Below the pieces are notes generated by a model that was not told where the DNA came from, searched no databases, and was given only the letters and a program-made list of their open reading frames with translations. The translations under genes were made by a program, and so were the position numbers. From Rosenbergiella nectarea (GTDB lineage: Bacteria; Pseudomonadota; Gammaproteobacteria; Enterobacterales; Enterobacteriaceae), in the NCBI RefSeq assembly GCF_900111105.1, contig NZ_FOGC01000007.1:1-64000 (forward strand): a DNA stretch of 64,000 nucleotides. The letters run 5' to 3'. Of the stretch, positions 49,255-59,763 are shown piece by piece. The stretch's first letter is position 1, and the number at the start of each line of letters is the position of its first letter.

Positions 49255-49689
49255 TTATTGTTTGAAACACCGTTTTAAGCGGCCCATCGTCAGTAAGGCG
49301 GCTTCGGTTAATAGGTCAAATAGTGTCAATATCAGTAACAGCGGCGAGCTTTCGAGAGCCTCTCTGTTCCACTGGCTTAATTGCCAAGCACAGAGCAGCG
49401 CACCACTAATGATTACGCTCACGCGACAAACTCGCCAACCACGAGGAAAGCGCTGGCGATAACCACTCAACATCATACAAATAAGCGCCGGTAAGCCCAT
49501 GACTAAACCAACATAAAAAGTCGAGGTTTCTGGCACAAAAAGACGTAAGAGTGTATCGCCTTGTTGTCGAGATGCCCCCGCCATTACCAGCAATATCCAA
49601 GCCCGCGCTTGATACAGCAAGATAGCCCACAGCAAAAAGGGTAAAGGGGCGGCTATCCCCTCACCTTCGATATCGAAATCTTCCATCAT
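49255..49689 (-). CDS. yfeZ: YfeZ, inner-membrane protein
   Basis: The 144-residue protein has four predicted transmembrane helices, including PLPFLLWAILLYQARAWILL and ILTLFDLLTEAALLTMG, and corresponds to YfeZ by sequence type and by position after ypeA. Its function is unknown. The start could be either of two adjacent methionines. It begins nine bases after the ypeA stop, so the two are co-transcribed. Confidence 0.87.
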   Translation of the reverse strand: MMEDFDIEGEGIAAPLPFLLWAILLYQARAWILLVMAGASRQQGDTLLRLFVPETSTFYVGLVMGLPALICMMLSGYRQRFPRGWRVCRVSVIISGALLCAWQLSQWNREALESSPLLLILTLFDLLTEAALLTMGRLKRCFKQ

Positions 49690-49698
49690 TAGCTGGCA

Positions 49699-50124
49699 TT
49701 AATATTCACGATCTTCAATTAAGCGTTTTCCGAGACTGGTGACTTCGTTAATTTCGTAGTCTAATTTTTCATAGAAACCCAGTACCACATCATTATCATC
49801 ACGAATTTGGAGATTGAGTTTGGGACAGCCTCGAGCAATCAACTTTTTTTCTAAACGATTCATCAGTGCATTGGCAAAGCCACGGCCTTGATAATCAGGG
49901 TGTACCGCGAGGTAATAGGCCGAGCCACGGTGACCATCGTATCCCCCCATCACACTGCCTACGATCTGCCCGGAGAGCACAACGACGAGAAAAAGGTCAG
50001 CATCGTGGCGTAATTTACGTTCGATATCGAGTTCGGGATCATTCCAAGGACGTAGTAAATCACAGCGCTCCCACAGCGTAATGACCTCATCGATATCTTG
50101 TTGTTCGAAAACACGAATTTCCAT
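49699..50124 (-). CDS. ypeA: YpeA, GNAT family N-acetyltransferase
   Basis: The 141-residue protein has the GNAT acetyl-CoA binding motif A in [20 protein letters not shown] near residue 77 and the following LNLQIRDDN and GFYEKLDYE strands. It closely resembles E. coli YpeA. Its substrate is unknown, although protein lysine acetylation has been suggested for some members. It is first in a ypeA-yfeZ-yfeY run that is divergent from amiA. Confidence 0.93.
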   Translation of the reverse strand: MEIRVFEQQDIDEVITLWERCDLLRPWNDPELDIERKLRHDADLFLVVVLSGQIVGSVMGGYDGHRGSAYYLAVHPDYQGRGFANALMNRLEKKLIARGCPKLNLQIRDDNDVVLGFYEKLDYEINEVTSLGKRLIEDREY

Positions 50125-50296
50125 TTTTGACTCCCCCTTGGCGAAAACAAACTATTATGCGTGTGAGTTAGGGTGTTAGAAAAGGCAATACTCAGTAAAA
50201 GGCTGAAATATTTCAATGTTAGCAATATGGCTAATGTTATTATATAACCTTATTATTAATAGTAATTCTCATTAACTCTTCACGGATCTGAAACTA

Positions 50297-51160
50297 ATGA
50301 AAAAATTGGCCTCTCTGAAACAATTAGTCAATCGCCGCCAATTACTCTTTTCCGGTCTTGCGTTGGCAGTGCTCTCACCCCGCGCCGTACTGGCCGAAGA
50401 GTCGCGGATCCCGGTTTCTCGTCAACGTCATTCGGCAGCAAAAAAGAGTAACTCGGGTAAATTTATTGTCATGCTCGACCCCGGCCACGGGGGAATCGAT
50501 TCGGGGGCAGTCGGTGAAGAGGGCTCGATGGAAAAACACGTGGTGTTGGAAATTGCTAACACGGTACGTCAATTACTAAGTCGCCACCCGCATATTGAAG
50601 CCCGGTTAACCCGCGACAGTGACCATTTCATTCCGCTCTATCAACGCGTCGAAATTGCTTCGCAACATGGCGCGTCGCTCTTTATGTCGATCCATGCCGA
50701 CGGCTATACCGATCCCTCAGCGCGTGGGGCCTCGGTCTTTGCTCTCTCTAACCGCGGTGCCAGCAGTGCGATGGCTCGCTACCTGTCTGATCGCGAAAAT
50801 AATGCCGATGCCGTAGGCGGCCTAAAAGTGCAGCAGAAAGACCAATACTTACAGCAAATTTTATTCGATTTAGTTCAAACCGATACCATTAAAAATAGCC
50901 TGACTCTGGGAAAACACGTTTTAGATACCATTCGTCCCGTGCACCACTTGCATAGCCAACATACCGAACAGGCCGCATTTGCCGTATTAAAGTCCCCTTC
51001 TATCCCGTCTGTATTAGTTGAAACCTCGTTTATCACTAATCCAGGTGAAGAGAAACTGCTTGGCACCACGGCTTTTCGTAAAAAAATTGCTGGGGCTATT
51101 TCTGATGGTATCGTCAACTTTTATAATGAACAGCAACGACGTAATCGCCGAGTCAGTTGA
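50297..51160 (+). CDS. amiA: AmiA, N-acetylmuramoyl-L-alanine amidase exported by Tat
   Basis: The 287-residue protein has a twin-arginine signal (NRRQLLFSG) and the zinc amidase_3 fold: DPGHGGIDSGA with the first zinc histidine near residue 65, a Glu in EKHVVLEI, SIHADGYT with the second histidine near residue 133, and catalytic Glu in LVETSFITNP near residue 242. It cleaves the septal peptidoglycan peptide side chain in the periplasm during cell separation. HemF follows after 37 bp, as in E. coli. Confidence 0.97.
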   Translation: MKKLASLKQLVNRRQLLFSGLALAVLSPRAVLAEESRIPVSRQRHSAAKKSNSGKFIVMLDPGHGGIDSGAVGEEGSMEKHVVLEIANTVRQLLSRHPHIEARLTRDSDHFIPLYQRVEIASQHGASLFMSIHADGYTDPSARGASVFALSNRGASSAMARYLSDRENNADAVGGLKVQQKDQYLQQILFDLVQTDTIKNSLTLGKHVLDTIRPVHHLHSQHTEQAAFAVLKSPSIPSVLVETSFITNPGEEKLLGTTAFRKKIAGAISDGIVNFYNEQQRRNRRVS

Positions 51161-51188
51161 TTCACTTAATGTTCAACGAAGGTTGTAA

Positions 51189-52106
<918 letters not shown>

Positions 52107-52249
52107 GGCAATGGCTCGGTGTCGCACATCGAGTCATCATCATTGCTTATAAAAAGAAACATAATAGTTAATCCTTTTTCTAATAACACCGGTGTAAACC
52201 CGCTATTATCAGCACTGACTTTTTATTCACTGTGTATGGACGCTCTCCC

Positions 52250-53386
52250 TTGAAAAAACTCACTTTATCCTTCGTTGCAACGCTTGTTATCTCTGCAACC
52301 AGTACCAGCTTTGCTGCCCCGAGAGTCGCTCCGCAAGTCAGCGCCGATATTGTGCAGCGCTACGCACAACAAATTTTTCAACAAACCGCAGCCGCCAGTA
52401 TGACGATGGTGGTTATTGATGGCAACCAACACTATTTCACCAGTGCCGGGGAAACCCGTCGCGGAAGCGGTGTTCGCCCGACGAAGGAGAGCGTTTTCCG
52501 CCTTGCCTCCATCAGTAAGCTTTTTACCAGCGAAACCTTGGTCAAACTGGACCAACAGGGCGTCGTCAAGCTTTCCGATCCGTTAAGCAACTATGCGCCG
52601 AAAGGGATGACCGTCCCCTCTTTTCGCGGCTACACCATTAAGTTACAAAATCTTGCTACCCATACGGCAGGACTTCCCCGCGAGATGCCGGGCGGACGCG
52701 CAAATCGCCCTGTCTTTATCTGGCCGGAAAAATCCTCGCGCTGGCAGTGGCTACAGCATGCGGAGTTGAAAGCGATCCCCGGTACTGTCGCCGCCTACTC
52801 GAATTTGGGCTTTGATTATTTAGCCGATGCGCTCAGCCGCGCCAGCGGTAAGCCATACCCTCAGTTAGTGCAATCGTTGATTACTCGCCCTTTGGGAATG
52901 AAAGATACGACCTTTACCCCTTCCCCCGATCAGTGTCGTCGATTAATCATTCCGCGCGACCATGCTAGCCCTTGTAACAATACTCTCGCCGCGATTGGCA
53001 GTGGGGGCCTCTATTCGACTGCGGATGATATGGAACGCTGGATGCAGCAATTCTTTTCCAGTTCAATCAGGCCTCGTTCTCCGCTCGCCAGTACTTTACA
53101 GCGCGTGGTGTATCCGCGTAGCCAATTAGTGCGGATGAACGGCATGGACGTTGCTGGCCCTGCCAGCGGATTAGGATTAGGGTGGGTACATATGAATGCG
53201 ATGGGTAGTCAACCCGCTCTGGTGGAAAAAACCGGCGGCGGCGGCGGTTTCATGACCTATATCGTGATGGACCCACGCAGTAATGTCGGGGTCTTTATCG
53301 CCGTTGCCCGTGCGCCAGGCAGTCATTTTACCCCAATGAGCCAAGGCGCTAACCAGCTCGTCACGGCCTTGGTGAATAACCGTTAA
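52250..53386 (+). CDS. ampH: AmpH, periplasmic penicillin-binding DD-carboxypeptidase/endopeptidase
   Basis: The 378-residue class C beta-lactamase-fold protein has an Ala-rich signal peptide. The SxxK motif is SISK in RLASISKLF, the YxN motif is YSN in AAYSNLGFDYL, and the KTG motif is in VEKTGGGGGFMTYI. It aligns with E. coli AmpH along its full length. The start is probably a TTG at 52250, because the signal peptide KKLTLSFVATLVISATSTSF follows; the frame itself extends to a GTG at 52232. In E. coli ampH lies elsewhere in the genome. Confidence 0.93.
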   Translation: MKKLTLSFVATLVISATSTSFAAPRVAPQVSADIVQRYAQQIFQQTAAASMTMVVIDGNQHYFTSAGETRRGSGVRPTKESVFRLASISKLFTSETLVKLDQQGVVKLSDPLSNYAPKGMTVPSFRGYTIKLQNLATHTAGLPREMPGGRANRPVFIWPEKSSRWQWLQHAELKAIPGTVAAYSNLGFDYLADALSRASGKPYPQLVQSLITRPLGMKDTTFTPSPDQCRRLIIPRDHASPCNNTLAAIGSGGLYSTADDMERWMQQFFSSSIRPRSPLASTLQRVVYPRSQLVRMNGMDVAGPASGLGLGWVHMNAMGSQPALVEKTGGGGGFMTYIVMDPRSNVGVFIAVARAPGSHFTPMSQGANQLVTALVNNR

Positions 53387-53393
53387 TTCCTCG

Positions 53394-53427
53394 CAAAAAA
53401 AACGGTGTCGTGACTGACGACACCGTT
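53394..53427 (-). terminator. Terminator of ansP (convergent with ampH)
   Basis: A perfect 11-bp stem AACGGTGTCGT/ACGACACCGTT with loop GACTG is followed on the minus strand by eight T residues. On the plus strand it is followed by TTCAAC only, so it is strongest for ansP. Confidence 0.85.
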
Positions 53428-53464
53428 TCAACATTCTGACTACCCAGAGTTATCCCCTGCTATT

Positions 53465-54934
53465 TTACTTGTCGTGATGCGCCGAGATATGTTGCTGCTC
53501 ACGTAACGATACTTCGTGAACACGTTTACGCACCCCAAACCAACCGATGATTAATAGAATTATAATCAGCGGTACTGATGCAATAGTGTAAGTCCCGTTA
53601 GGATAATCGAAAGCCATTAGCACTAACACGCTCGCTAGAAACAGCAGTGTCAACCAAGAAGTAAAGGGCGCGCCCGGGAGTTTAAAGGAAATATCTTCCG
53701 CTTTACCTTCGCGAATCGCTTTGCGTAGACGCAGCTGACACAGCACGATAAAGGCCCAGGAACTGATGATCCCTAGCGAGGCAAAGTTTAGAACGATTTC
53801 GAACACTTGGCTTGGAACATAATAGTTCAGTACCACACCGAAGATGTAGATCACTATCGTGGCTAAAATTCCCGCATAAGGCACCTGCTGGCGACTCATT
53901 TTCGACATAAAGCGTGGTGCTGAACCGCCCATCGACATTGAACGTAAGATACGTCCGGTGGAGTACAGCCCCGAGTTAAGGCTCGATAATGCCGCCGTTA
54001 ATACCACGATGTTCATGATACTGCCAATGTACGGCACACCTAATTTACTGAAGAAGGTCACGAAAGGACTCTGACCTGCTTGATAGGCATTCCATGGAAG
54101 TAACAGAACGAGTAAAACCACAGATCCGACATAGAACAGACCAATCCGCCATATCACACTATTAATCGCTTTAGGTACCATGATTTTAGGGTTTTTACAC
54201 TCCCCTGCCGCGGTACCGACTAACTCGATTGACGCGAAGGCGAATACGACCCCTTGCACCAAGACAAAGGCAGCCATTATCCCATGCGGGAAGAAGCCTC
54301 CGTTATCAGAGATCAGGTGGAATCCTGTCGTGTTACCGTCTAGCGGCTTGCCGCTTCCTAAGAAGACCACCCCCACGACTAAGAAAACAACGATGGCCAA
54401 GACCTTGATTAAGGAGAACCAGAATTCCATCTCCGCAAACCATTTGACCCCGACCATATTCATGGTACCCACAATCGCCAGTGCGCCTAAGGCAATGACC
54501 CATTGTGGGATATCGCCAAAGGCTCCCCAATAGTGCATATAGAGGGCAACGGCGGTGATATCCACGATGCCGGTCATTGCCCAGTTAACAAAGTACATCC
54601 ACCCTGCGACATAGGAGGCTTTCTCACCCATAAACTCACGAGCGTAAGAGACGAAACTGCCGCTTGAAGGGCGGTGCAGAACCAATTCTCCTAATGCGCG
54701 TAAGATAAAAAATGAGAAGATACCACAGACCAAATAGACCAGTGCGAGGGCTGGCCCCGCGAGTTGTAATCGTGCCCCTGCGCCAAGAAAAAGCCCAGTA
54801 CCAATTGCTCCGCCAATGGCTATCATCTGTACTTGTCGGTTCCCCATCTCCTTGCGATATCCGGAGTCATGGGAGTTTAACCACTTACGTCTGGCGTGCT
54901 GTAAATCAGCCGCTGTTTTTTTTGTATTTTTCAT
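53465..54934 (-). CDS. ansP: AnsP, L-asparagine permease (APC family)
   Basis: The 489-residue protein has twelve predicted helices and the amino-acid permease signature MGNRQVQMIAIGGAIGTGLF near residue 30, then HRPSSGSFVSYAREF and GTAAGECKNPKIMVPKAIN. It aligns closely with E. coli AnsP except for the divergent ends. It imports asparagine with protons. The gene is not at this location in E. coli, and a 375-bp non-coding region separates it from yffB. Confidence 0.94.
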   Translation of the reverse strand: MKNTKKTAADLQHARRKWLNSHDSGYRKEMGNRQVQMIAIGGAIGTGLFLGAGARLQLAGPALALVYLVCGIFSFFILRALGELVLHRPSSGSFVSYAREFMGEKASYVAGWMYFVNWAMTGIVDITAVALYMHYWGAFGDIPQWVIALGALAIVGTMNMVGVKWFAEMEFWFSLIKVLAIVVFLVVGVVFLGSGKPLDGNTTGFHLISDNGGFFPHGIMAAFVLVQGVVFAFASIELVGTAAGECKNPKIMVPKAINSVIWRIGLFYVGSVVLLVLLLPWNAYQAGQSPFVTFFSKLGVPYIGSIMNIVVLTAALSSLNSGLYSTGRILRSMSMGGSAPRFMSKMSRQQVPYAGILATIVIYIFGVVLNYYVPSQVFEIVLNFASLGIISSWAFIVLCQLRLRKAIREGKAEDISFKLPGAPFTSWLTLLFLASVLVLMAFDYPNGTYTIASVPLIIILLIIGWFGVRKRVHEVSLREQQHISAHHDK

Positions 54935-55309
54935 AGGTTTCCTGTTTGTCCACTTCTACAGCAAATCCCCTCTACCGCATTAGCACAGGTGAAAATTGGC
55001 GAATATCTCCAGAGGGTGATGAATCCTACCTGTAAGACGCTGAATTCGTAAAGCCCTGTAAAGAATTAATCTACGTTAACGTTTGCCCATTTGGCGCAAA
55101 ATGGATATATACTGTTGAAATATAACATCTTTTATTTACAAAAAGGATTGTATAAATTCATGAGGTTGTTCACGGTTTATCTGGCTATATCAAAACACCT
55201 CGCGATAATTGTTACCAACCTCCCAGAAGGGTAGAAAATGCTGGCTAAATGCGGCATTATCCTTGATTACCCGTGATCTTTTGACTTAATAATTAGGTAG
55301 TACTGTCTC
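54935..55309. other. Intergenic region between divergent ansP and yffB
   Basis: No gene is supported in these 375 bp. They must hold promoters for both flanking genes. An inverted repeat CCATTT (55087-55092) and AAATGG (55099-55104) in the middle could be an operator, though I cannot assign a regulator. Confidence 0.4.
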
Positions 55310-55690
55310 ATGACTCAAGTAACCGCACCGACCCTAACCCTATATGGCATTAAAACCTGTGATACCGTGAGAAAAGCGCGTAAATTCCTCGCTGAATTCC
55401 CTATCGATGCCGCTTATCATGATTTCCGCCAACAAGGGTTAGATGAAACACTACTGGACCAACTGATTCAAGGTCTGGGGGTCAAGGCTTTGCTTAATAC
55501 TCGTGGGACCACCTGGCGTTCGCTTTCTGATGAGCAAAAACAAAGTGCTTCCGATCCGGCAGCGGCCCGTCAAATCATGCTTGAGCACCCCGCTGTCATT
55601 AAGCGCCCAGTATTGGTACGAGAGGATGGAGAAATGCTGGTTGGCTTCGATACCGCCGTATGGTCAAGCTTTATACAGGGAGGGCGCTAA
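55310..55690 (+). CDS. yffB: YffB, ArsC/Spx family thioredoxin-fold protein
   Basis: The 126-residue protein starts with a thioredoxin-like strand and the single-cysteine motif [17 protein letters not shown], and carries [18 protein letters not shown] near the C-terminus, typical of ArsC-like YffB proteins. It may act as a glutathione-dependent thiol reductase; no arsenate genes are nearby. Its stop is two bases before the dapE ATG, so the pair is an operon as in E. coli. Confidence 0.93.
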   Translation: MTQVTAPTLTLYGIKTCDTVRKARKFLAEFPIDAAYHDFRQQGLDETLLDQLIQGLGVKALLNTRGTTWRSLSDEQKQSASDPAAARQIMLEHPAVIKRPVLVREDGEMLVGFDTAVWSSFIQGGR

Positions 55691-55692
55691 AC

Positions 55693-56820
55693 ATGTTTTG
55701 CCCGGTCATCGAGCTTGCCCAACAACTTATACGTTGCCCATCCTTAAGCCCTAATGATGCGGGCTGCCAAGCGTTACTTATCGCTCGCCTTGAAGCGATT
55801 GGCTTTCATATCGAACCGATGCATTTTGGCGATACCCAAAATTTCTGGGCCACTCGCGGTCAAGGTCAAACGCTCGCCTTCGCCGGCCATACCGACGTCG
55901 TCCCTGTTGGCGATGAGCGCCAATGGATTAACCCTCCGTTTGAGCCCGCTATTCGCGATGGACTCCTGTTTGGTCGCGGTGCCGCCGATATGAAAGGCTC
56001 CTTAGCCGCCATGGTCGTGGCGGCTGAACGCTTCGTTGAACAACATCCTCACCATACAGGACGGCTAGCCTTTTTGATCACCTCCGACGAAGAGGCAAGT
56101 GGTATCAATGGCACAGTCAAAGTGGTTGAGCAATTAATGGCTCGACAAGAGCGTGTGGAGTACTGCTTAGTCGGTGAACCCTCAAGTACCGAGCGTGTCG
56201 GCGATGTCGTCAAAAATGGCCGCCGTGGTTCAATTACCGCAAACTTGACCGTGCATGGCGTACAAGGGCATGTCGCGTATCCTCATCTCGCGGATAACCC
56301 TGTCCATCGCGCGCTCCCAGCTCTAACTGAGTTGGCGGCAACGGAATGGGATCAAGGAAATGAATTTTTCCCGCCTACCAGTATGCAAATCGCCAATATT
56401 CAGGCCGGTACTGGCAGTAATAATGTGATCCCGGGCGACTTATTCGTACAATTTAATTTCCGCTTCAGCACCGAATTGACCGACCAACAAATTCGCGAAG
56501 CAGTCGCTAACCTGCTTGATCGCCACCAGCTGCGCTATACCTTAGAGTGGAATTTATCCGGTCAACCCTTCCTAACGGCAAAAGGCGCATTAGTAGAGGC
56601 TGTCGTTGACGCCGTTCAGCACTATAATGAAATTAAGCCAGAGTTACTCACGAACGGGGGAACCTCTGATGGACGTTTTATTGCCAGAATGGGGACTCAA
56701 GTCGTTGAGTTAGGGCCGGTCAATGCCACCATTCATAAAATTAATGAATGCGTGAGTGCCGCCGACCTACAAACCCTCAGCCGAATGTATCAACGGATTA
56801 TGCAGTTATTGCTGACCTAA
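55693..56820 (+). CDS. dapE: DapE, succinyl-diaminopimelate desuccinylase
   Basis: The 375-residue zinc peptidase-family M20 enzyme has the metal-binding [10 protein letters not shown] near residue 66 and [11 protein letters not shown] with the catalytic Glu near residue 134. Other conserved segments are [11 protein letters not shown] and [11 protein letters not shown]. It makes LL-diaminopimelate for lysine and peptidoglycan synthesis. The ATG at 55693, preferred over an in-frame GTG at 55660, gives the E. coli length exactly. Confidence 0.98.
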   Translation: MFCPVIELAQQLIRCPSLSPNDAGCQALLIARLEAIGFHIEPMHFGDTQNFWATRGQGQTLAFAGHTDVVPVGDERQWINPPFEPAIRDGLLFGRGAADMKGSLAAMVVAAERFVEQHPHHTGRLAFLITSDEEASGINGTVKVVEQLMARQERVEYCLVGEPSSTERVGDVVKNGRRGSITANLTVHGVQGHVAYPHLADNPVHRALPALTELAATEWDQGNEFFPPTSMQIANIQAGTGSNNVIPGDLFVQFNFRFSTELTDQQIREAVANLLDRHQLRYTLEWNLSGQPFLTAKGALVEAVVDAVQHYNEIKPELLTNGGTSDGRFIARMGTQVVELGPVNATIHKINECVSAADLQTLSRMYQRIMQLLLT

Positions 56821-56830
56821 GGAGCCTTAC

Positions 56831-57022
56831 ATGGAATGGGTAAAAGAGTATTGGTGGGTATTAATCATCCTGTTTATGGTGGGATTATTAGTCAATGTGT
56901 ATAAAGATTTAAAGCGCGTTGATGTCAAAAAATACTTAGATAATAAACCCAAGTTACCGCCGCATCGTGATTTTAACGATAAGTGGGATGACGAAGAGGA
57001 TGATTGGCCAAAGAAAAAATAG
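56831..57022 (+). CDS. ypfN: YpfN, UPF0370 small membrane protein
   Basis: The 63-residue protein has one N-terminal transmembrane helix ([17 protein letters not shown]) and a very acidic, lysine-ending tail ([11 protein letters not shown]), as in E. coli YpfN. Its function is unknown. It is 10 bp after the dapE stop and so belongs to the yffB-dapE operon. Confidence 0.92.
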   Translation: MEWVKEYWWVLIILFMVGLLVNVYKDLKRVDVKKYLDNKPKLPPHRDFNDKWDDEEDDWPKKK

Positions 57023-57037
57023 GCCGCCATTCGTGGA

Positions 57038-57060
57038 CTGCGGGATGACCGCAGTCCCTA
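57038..57060. terminator. Stem-loop between convergent ypfN and ypfH
   Basis: GGACTGCGG-GATGA-CCGCAGTCC forms a perfect 9-bp stem just after the ypfN stop. There is no clear U-tract on either side, so this is a weaker or bidirectional terminator candidate. Confidence 0.5.
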
Positions 57061-57065
57061 TTCAG

Positions 57066-57770
57066 TTAGATCATGGGGATCACATCGTCGTTATCCGGCG
57101 CTTGCCCTTGCGAGGCTTCATCGAAATAGCGTTGCGGGATGGTCTCTTTTAAATGTTTCAGCGCGATAGCTATCCCCTGCTCATCGATGGCATGGGGGAG
57201 TTCATCAATAATATCCAATGTCACATCTCCCCCCGCTTCATTTAGCCACTGCTCGGCGTTCACCGCATGAATTAATGGGATCTGCTCGTCATCATCACCG
57301 TGAATCAAGTGAATCGTGGTATTCAGAGACGCCACTTCTGGCGCGCTATTATAGCGGCCACTAAAAATAATCGCTCGTCCTGCCAGTAACTCTTCACTTT
57401 TCAGTGCTTCAAGGATCATCACACTACCTTGTGAAAAGCCAATCAATGCCGTAGCCTCCGGGCTAACCCCGCACTGCTTTTGGCATTCACGAATCGTTTG
57501 CGTAAACAGGGGCATAATCTGATCAATTTTCTGCTGCGTTCGAGTGGTAGAAGCTTCTGGCTCCTCATCGATAAACCACGCGCTCCCCCCCTGAGTCAGT
57601 GGAATAGGGGCTCCTACCGACACCACAAAGGCAGCAGGAAAGTCTTTGGCAAACCATTGACCAATTTCAGCCATCGAGCGGGGATCGTCACCGCTGCGAT
57701 GGAATAATACAAAAAGTTGTGGCTGAGGCCCGCTGCCTTGCTGAACCATTACATAATCGATATGTGCCAT
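57066..57770 (-). CDS. ypfH: YpfH, alpha/beta hydrolase (esterase)
   Basis: The 234-residue protein has the phospholipase/carboxylesterase pattern: nucleophile serine in IGFSQGSVMILE near residue 114, and Asp and His in HLIHGDDDEQIPLIHA near residue 165. It resembles E. coli YpfH, a carboxylesterase. The natural substrate is unknown. It lies 26 bp downstream of tmcA, on the same strand. Confidence 0.92.
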   Translation of the reverse strand: MAHIDYVMVQQGSGPQPQLFVLFHRSGDDPRSMAEIGQWFAKDFPAAFVVSVGAPIPLTQGGSAWFIDEEPEASTTRTQQKIDQIMPLFTQTIRECQKQCGVSPEATALIGFSQGSVMILEALKSEELLAGRAIIFSGRYNSAPEVASLNTTIHLIHGDDDEQIPLIHAVNAEQWLNEAGGDVTLDIIDELPHAIDEQGIAIALKHLKETIPQRYFDEASQGQAPDNDDVIPMI

Positions 57771-57796
57771 AAATGACCTCTCACTGGCGATAAACC

Positions 57797-59758
57797 CTAA
57801 GTAGGTTGCCCCGAACTCTCAGGTAAAAGTGTTAAAAAATCTGCCGTTTCACGGCGTAATTGTAGCAGCCACAGTTTACGACTCCAGCCCGCCGGAAGCT
57901 GTGAACGCTGTAAACAATGCTGCAGATATTGCCCACACTCTACATGGGGATAACGTTGTTGTGCCCGCCAGAGTGCTGGGAAACTCACACTTAACGGGCG
58001 ATGTGCTTGCGCGAATCCGACCAGTTCTTCATAGTCTTGTTGCGAAAATAAGGCGTCTTCTGATGGCCATTCACCTAGCGATAGCTCTGGCGAGTAACGG
58101 GCTTGCTGTATTGGCCAGTCTCGGTGGAAATGAGCCACGGCCTGTTTACATAGCTGCTGACCCGCAGGTGTTAACGGGTAAATTGCCATCGCGGCATAAC
58201 ACCCACTGCTAGCTTCACGTTGAGTGCCCATTCTCACCATTTGAAAACCACAACGCTGCCAAAAGTGCCACAATTCCGGCGTGTAACCAAAGCTAACAGA
58301 GAGAAAATCTTTATCTTGGCTATTTTCCCGAAGGGCATGGACCAATCGACTGCCGATTCCTTCACGGCGCAGCGGTTGGCTGACTGCAAGTCGACTAATT
58401 CGTCGACTCGCCAACAACATCGCCTCCGGGAATCGACTATGGGCGGCTAACGACTGCGCGACTAGATTCCCCCTTGGCCGCCTTTCGCCACGCCATACGG
58501 CGTGGGCAAGCTCAGCAGATTGCTCGCCTTCCTCAACCCATCCTAGCGCGCCATAACAATGCTCACCCTCGACCATTTGCCAATAACCACAGTGTGGGGC
58601 GTCCATCATACGGCGTAAATCTACCGGCGTGGTGCGATAGTGCGCCGCTTGCAACAGCTGAAAGGTACTGGTTGCTAAAGTTGGATACTGGGACCAATCT
58701 GCCGGCTGATAAGCGCGCAACGTTAGCGATGGTGATCGTGTTACGGTAGAGGAAGGAAGATCGCGTAACACTAGTAACCGTTCGATAAAGCTTTCCAATG
58801 GATCGCCAACCGAGTAGCGCTGCGGCGTCTTCAGGGTAAAATGCTTAGTTACCACCCCCGATGCACCGAACTTCAATAAAAAGCCCTGTCCGGTGCCTTC
58901 GTACCCCTCCGTGGTCGTAAGTAATAGACACCGAGGAAAGCGAGTGATCAAGGCTTGCAGCTGTGGGGTCGGTAGCGATGCGGCCTCATCGATAATCAAC
59001 CATTGCCAAGATCCGGGATCTTCTGCCGCTAAAATGGCGTCAGGCGCCCGAAAATGGTAGTGCTCACCCGCGTGGCGCGCCATCACGGCGGTAGCCACTT
59101 TAGCAGGCCCCGTTATTAAACAGGGGGGCTGCAAGGCGGCTAGCATCCCCCCTAGAGCAGATTTTCCGCGACCCCGTGGGGCAGTCACAATACAATTCCC
59201 TTCAGGTAAACACAGTAACTCTTCAATAATCGCTTGTTGCTGTGCCCCGCCTTGCGGCGTCCAATCGGCCATCGTGAGTGGACGATCTTGCGGTCTTGGC
59301 TCACCCTCACGCCAGATAAGATGGTTGCTGTCGCGGAGTAATTGACGCCAAAGATGGCGATAAAAGATGGGTGTCGCGATCGGCTGCTCGCACTCAGCCC
59401 AACGCAGGCTATCGACGTCAATGATCGGCTGTTGCGAAGAGGATTCTGGTAATAACAGAATCAGCCAACTGCCCGCCACTAAGGTGCCGGCCAGCGCGGC
59501 GAATGTCTCTAAATGAAGGCCTTGCGACGCATCGTATATGGCATGAAGCCATTCCTGACCCAAAAATTGCCGCGCACGCTGAGCCAAATGCTCATCGGTA
59601 TGCCCCGCAGGAGCCGTCGTGACGCGAAGCCAGTCACCGGGAAACGCCGATTGCCACTGTTGGGTCGCGGTGTCACGAAATGGCGGTGAGCCGCTTATAA
59701 CGCAAATGCGCCGCAACCCCTTGCGACGCATTTGTTCAGCGATAAACGCAGACGGCAT
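57797..59758 (-). CDS. tmcA: TmcA, tRNA(Met) cytidine acetyltransferase
   Basis: The 653-residue protein has an ATPase module with Walker A APRGRGKSALGGML near residue 195 and LIIDEAASLPTPQL as Walker B. A GNAT module follows with RRPRGNLVAQSLAAH and QPLRREGIGSRLVHAL, and then SVSFGYTPELWHFWQRCGF. It acetylates C34 of elongator tRNA-Met using acetyl-CoA and ATP. The ATG at 59758 has GGA eight bases upstream; a GTG at 59764 overlapping the ypfJ stop is an alternative. Confidence 0.96.
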   Translation of the reverse strand: MPSAFIAEQMRRKGLRRICVISGSPPFRDTATQQWQSAFPGDWLRVTTAPAGHTDEHLAQRARQFLGQEWLHAIYDASQGLHLETFAALAGTLVAGSWLILLLPESSSQQPIIDVDSLRWAECEQPIATPIFYRHLWRQLLRDSNHLIWREGEPRPQDRPLTMADWTPQGGAQQQAIIEELLCLPEGNCIVTAPRGRGKSALGGMLAALQPPCLITGPAKVATAVMARHAGEHYHFRAPDAILAAEDPGSWQWLIIDEAASLPTPQLQALITRFPRCLLLTTTEGYEGTGQGFLLKFGASGVVTKHFTLKTPQRYSVGDPLESFIERLLVLRDLPSSTVTRSPSLTLRAYQPADWSQYPTLATSTFQLLQAAHYRTTPVDLRRMMDAPHCGYWQMVEGEHCYGALGWVEEGEQSAELAHAVWRGERRPRGNLVAQSLAAHSRFPEAMLLASRRISRLAVSQPLRREGIGSRLVHALRENSQDKDFLSVSFGYTPELWHFWQRCGFQMVRMGTQREASSGCYAAMAIYPLTPAGQQLCKQAVAHFHRDWPIQQARYSPELSLGEWPSEDALFSQQDYEELVGFAQAHRPLSVSFPALWRAQQRYPHVECGQYLQHCLQRSQLPAGWSRKLWLLQLRRETADFLTLLPESSGQPT

Positions 59759-59763
59759 ACTCA

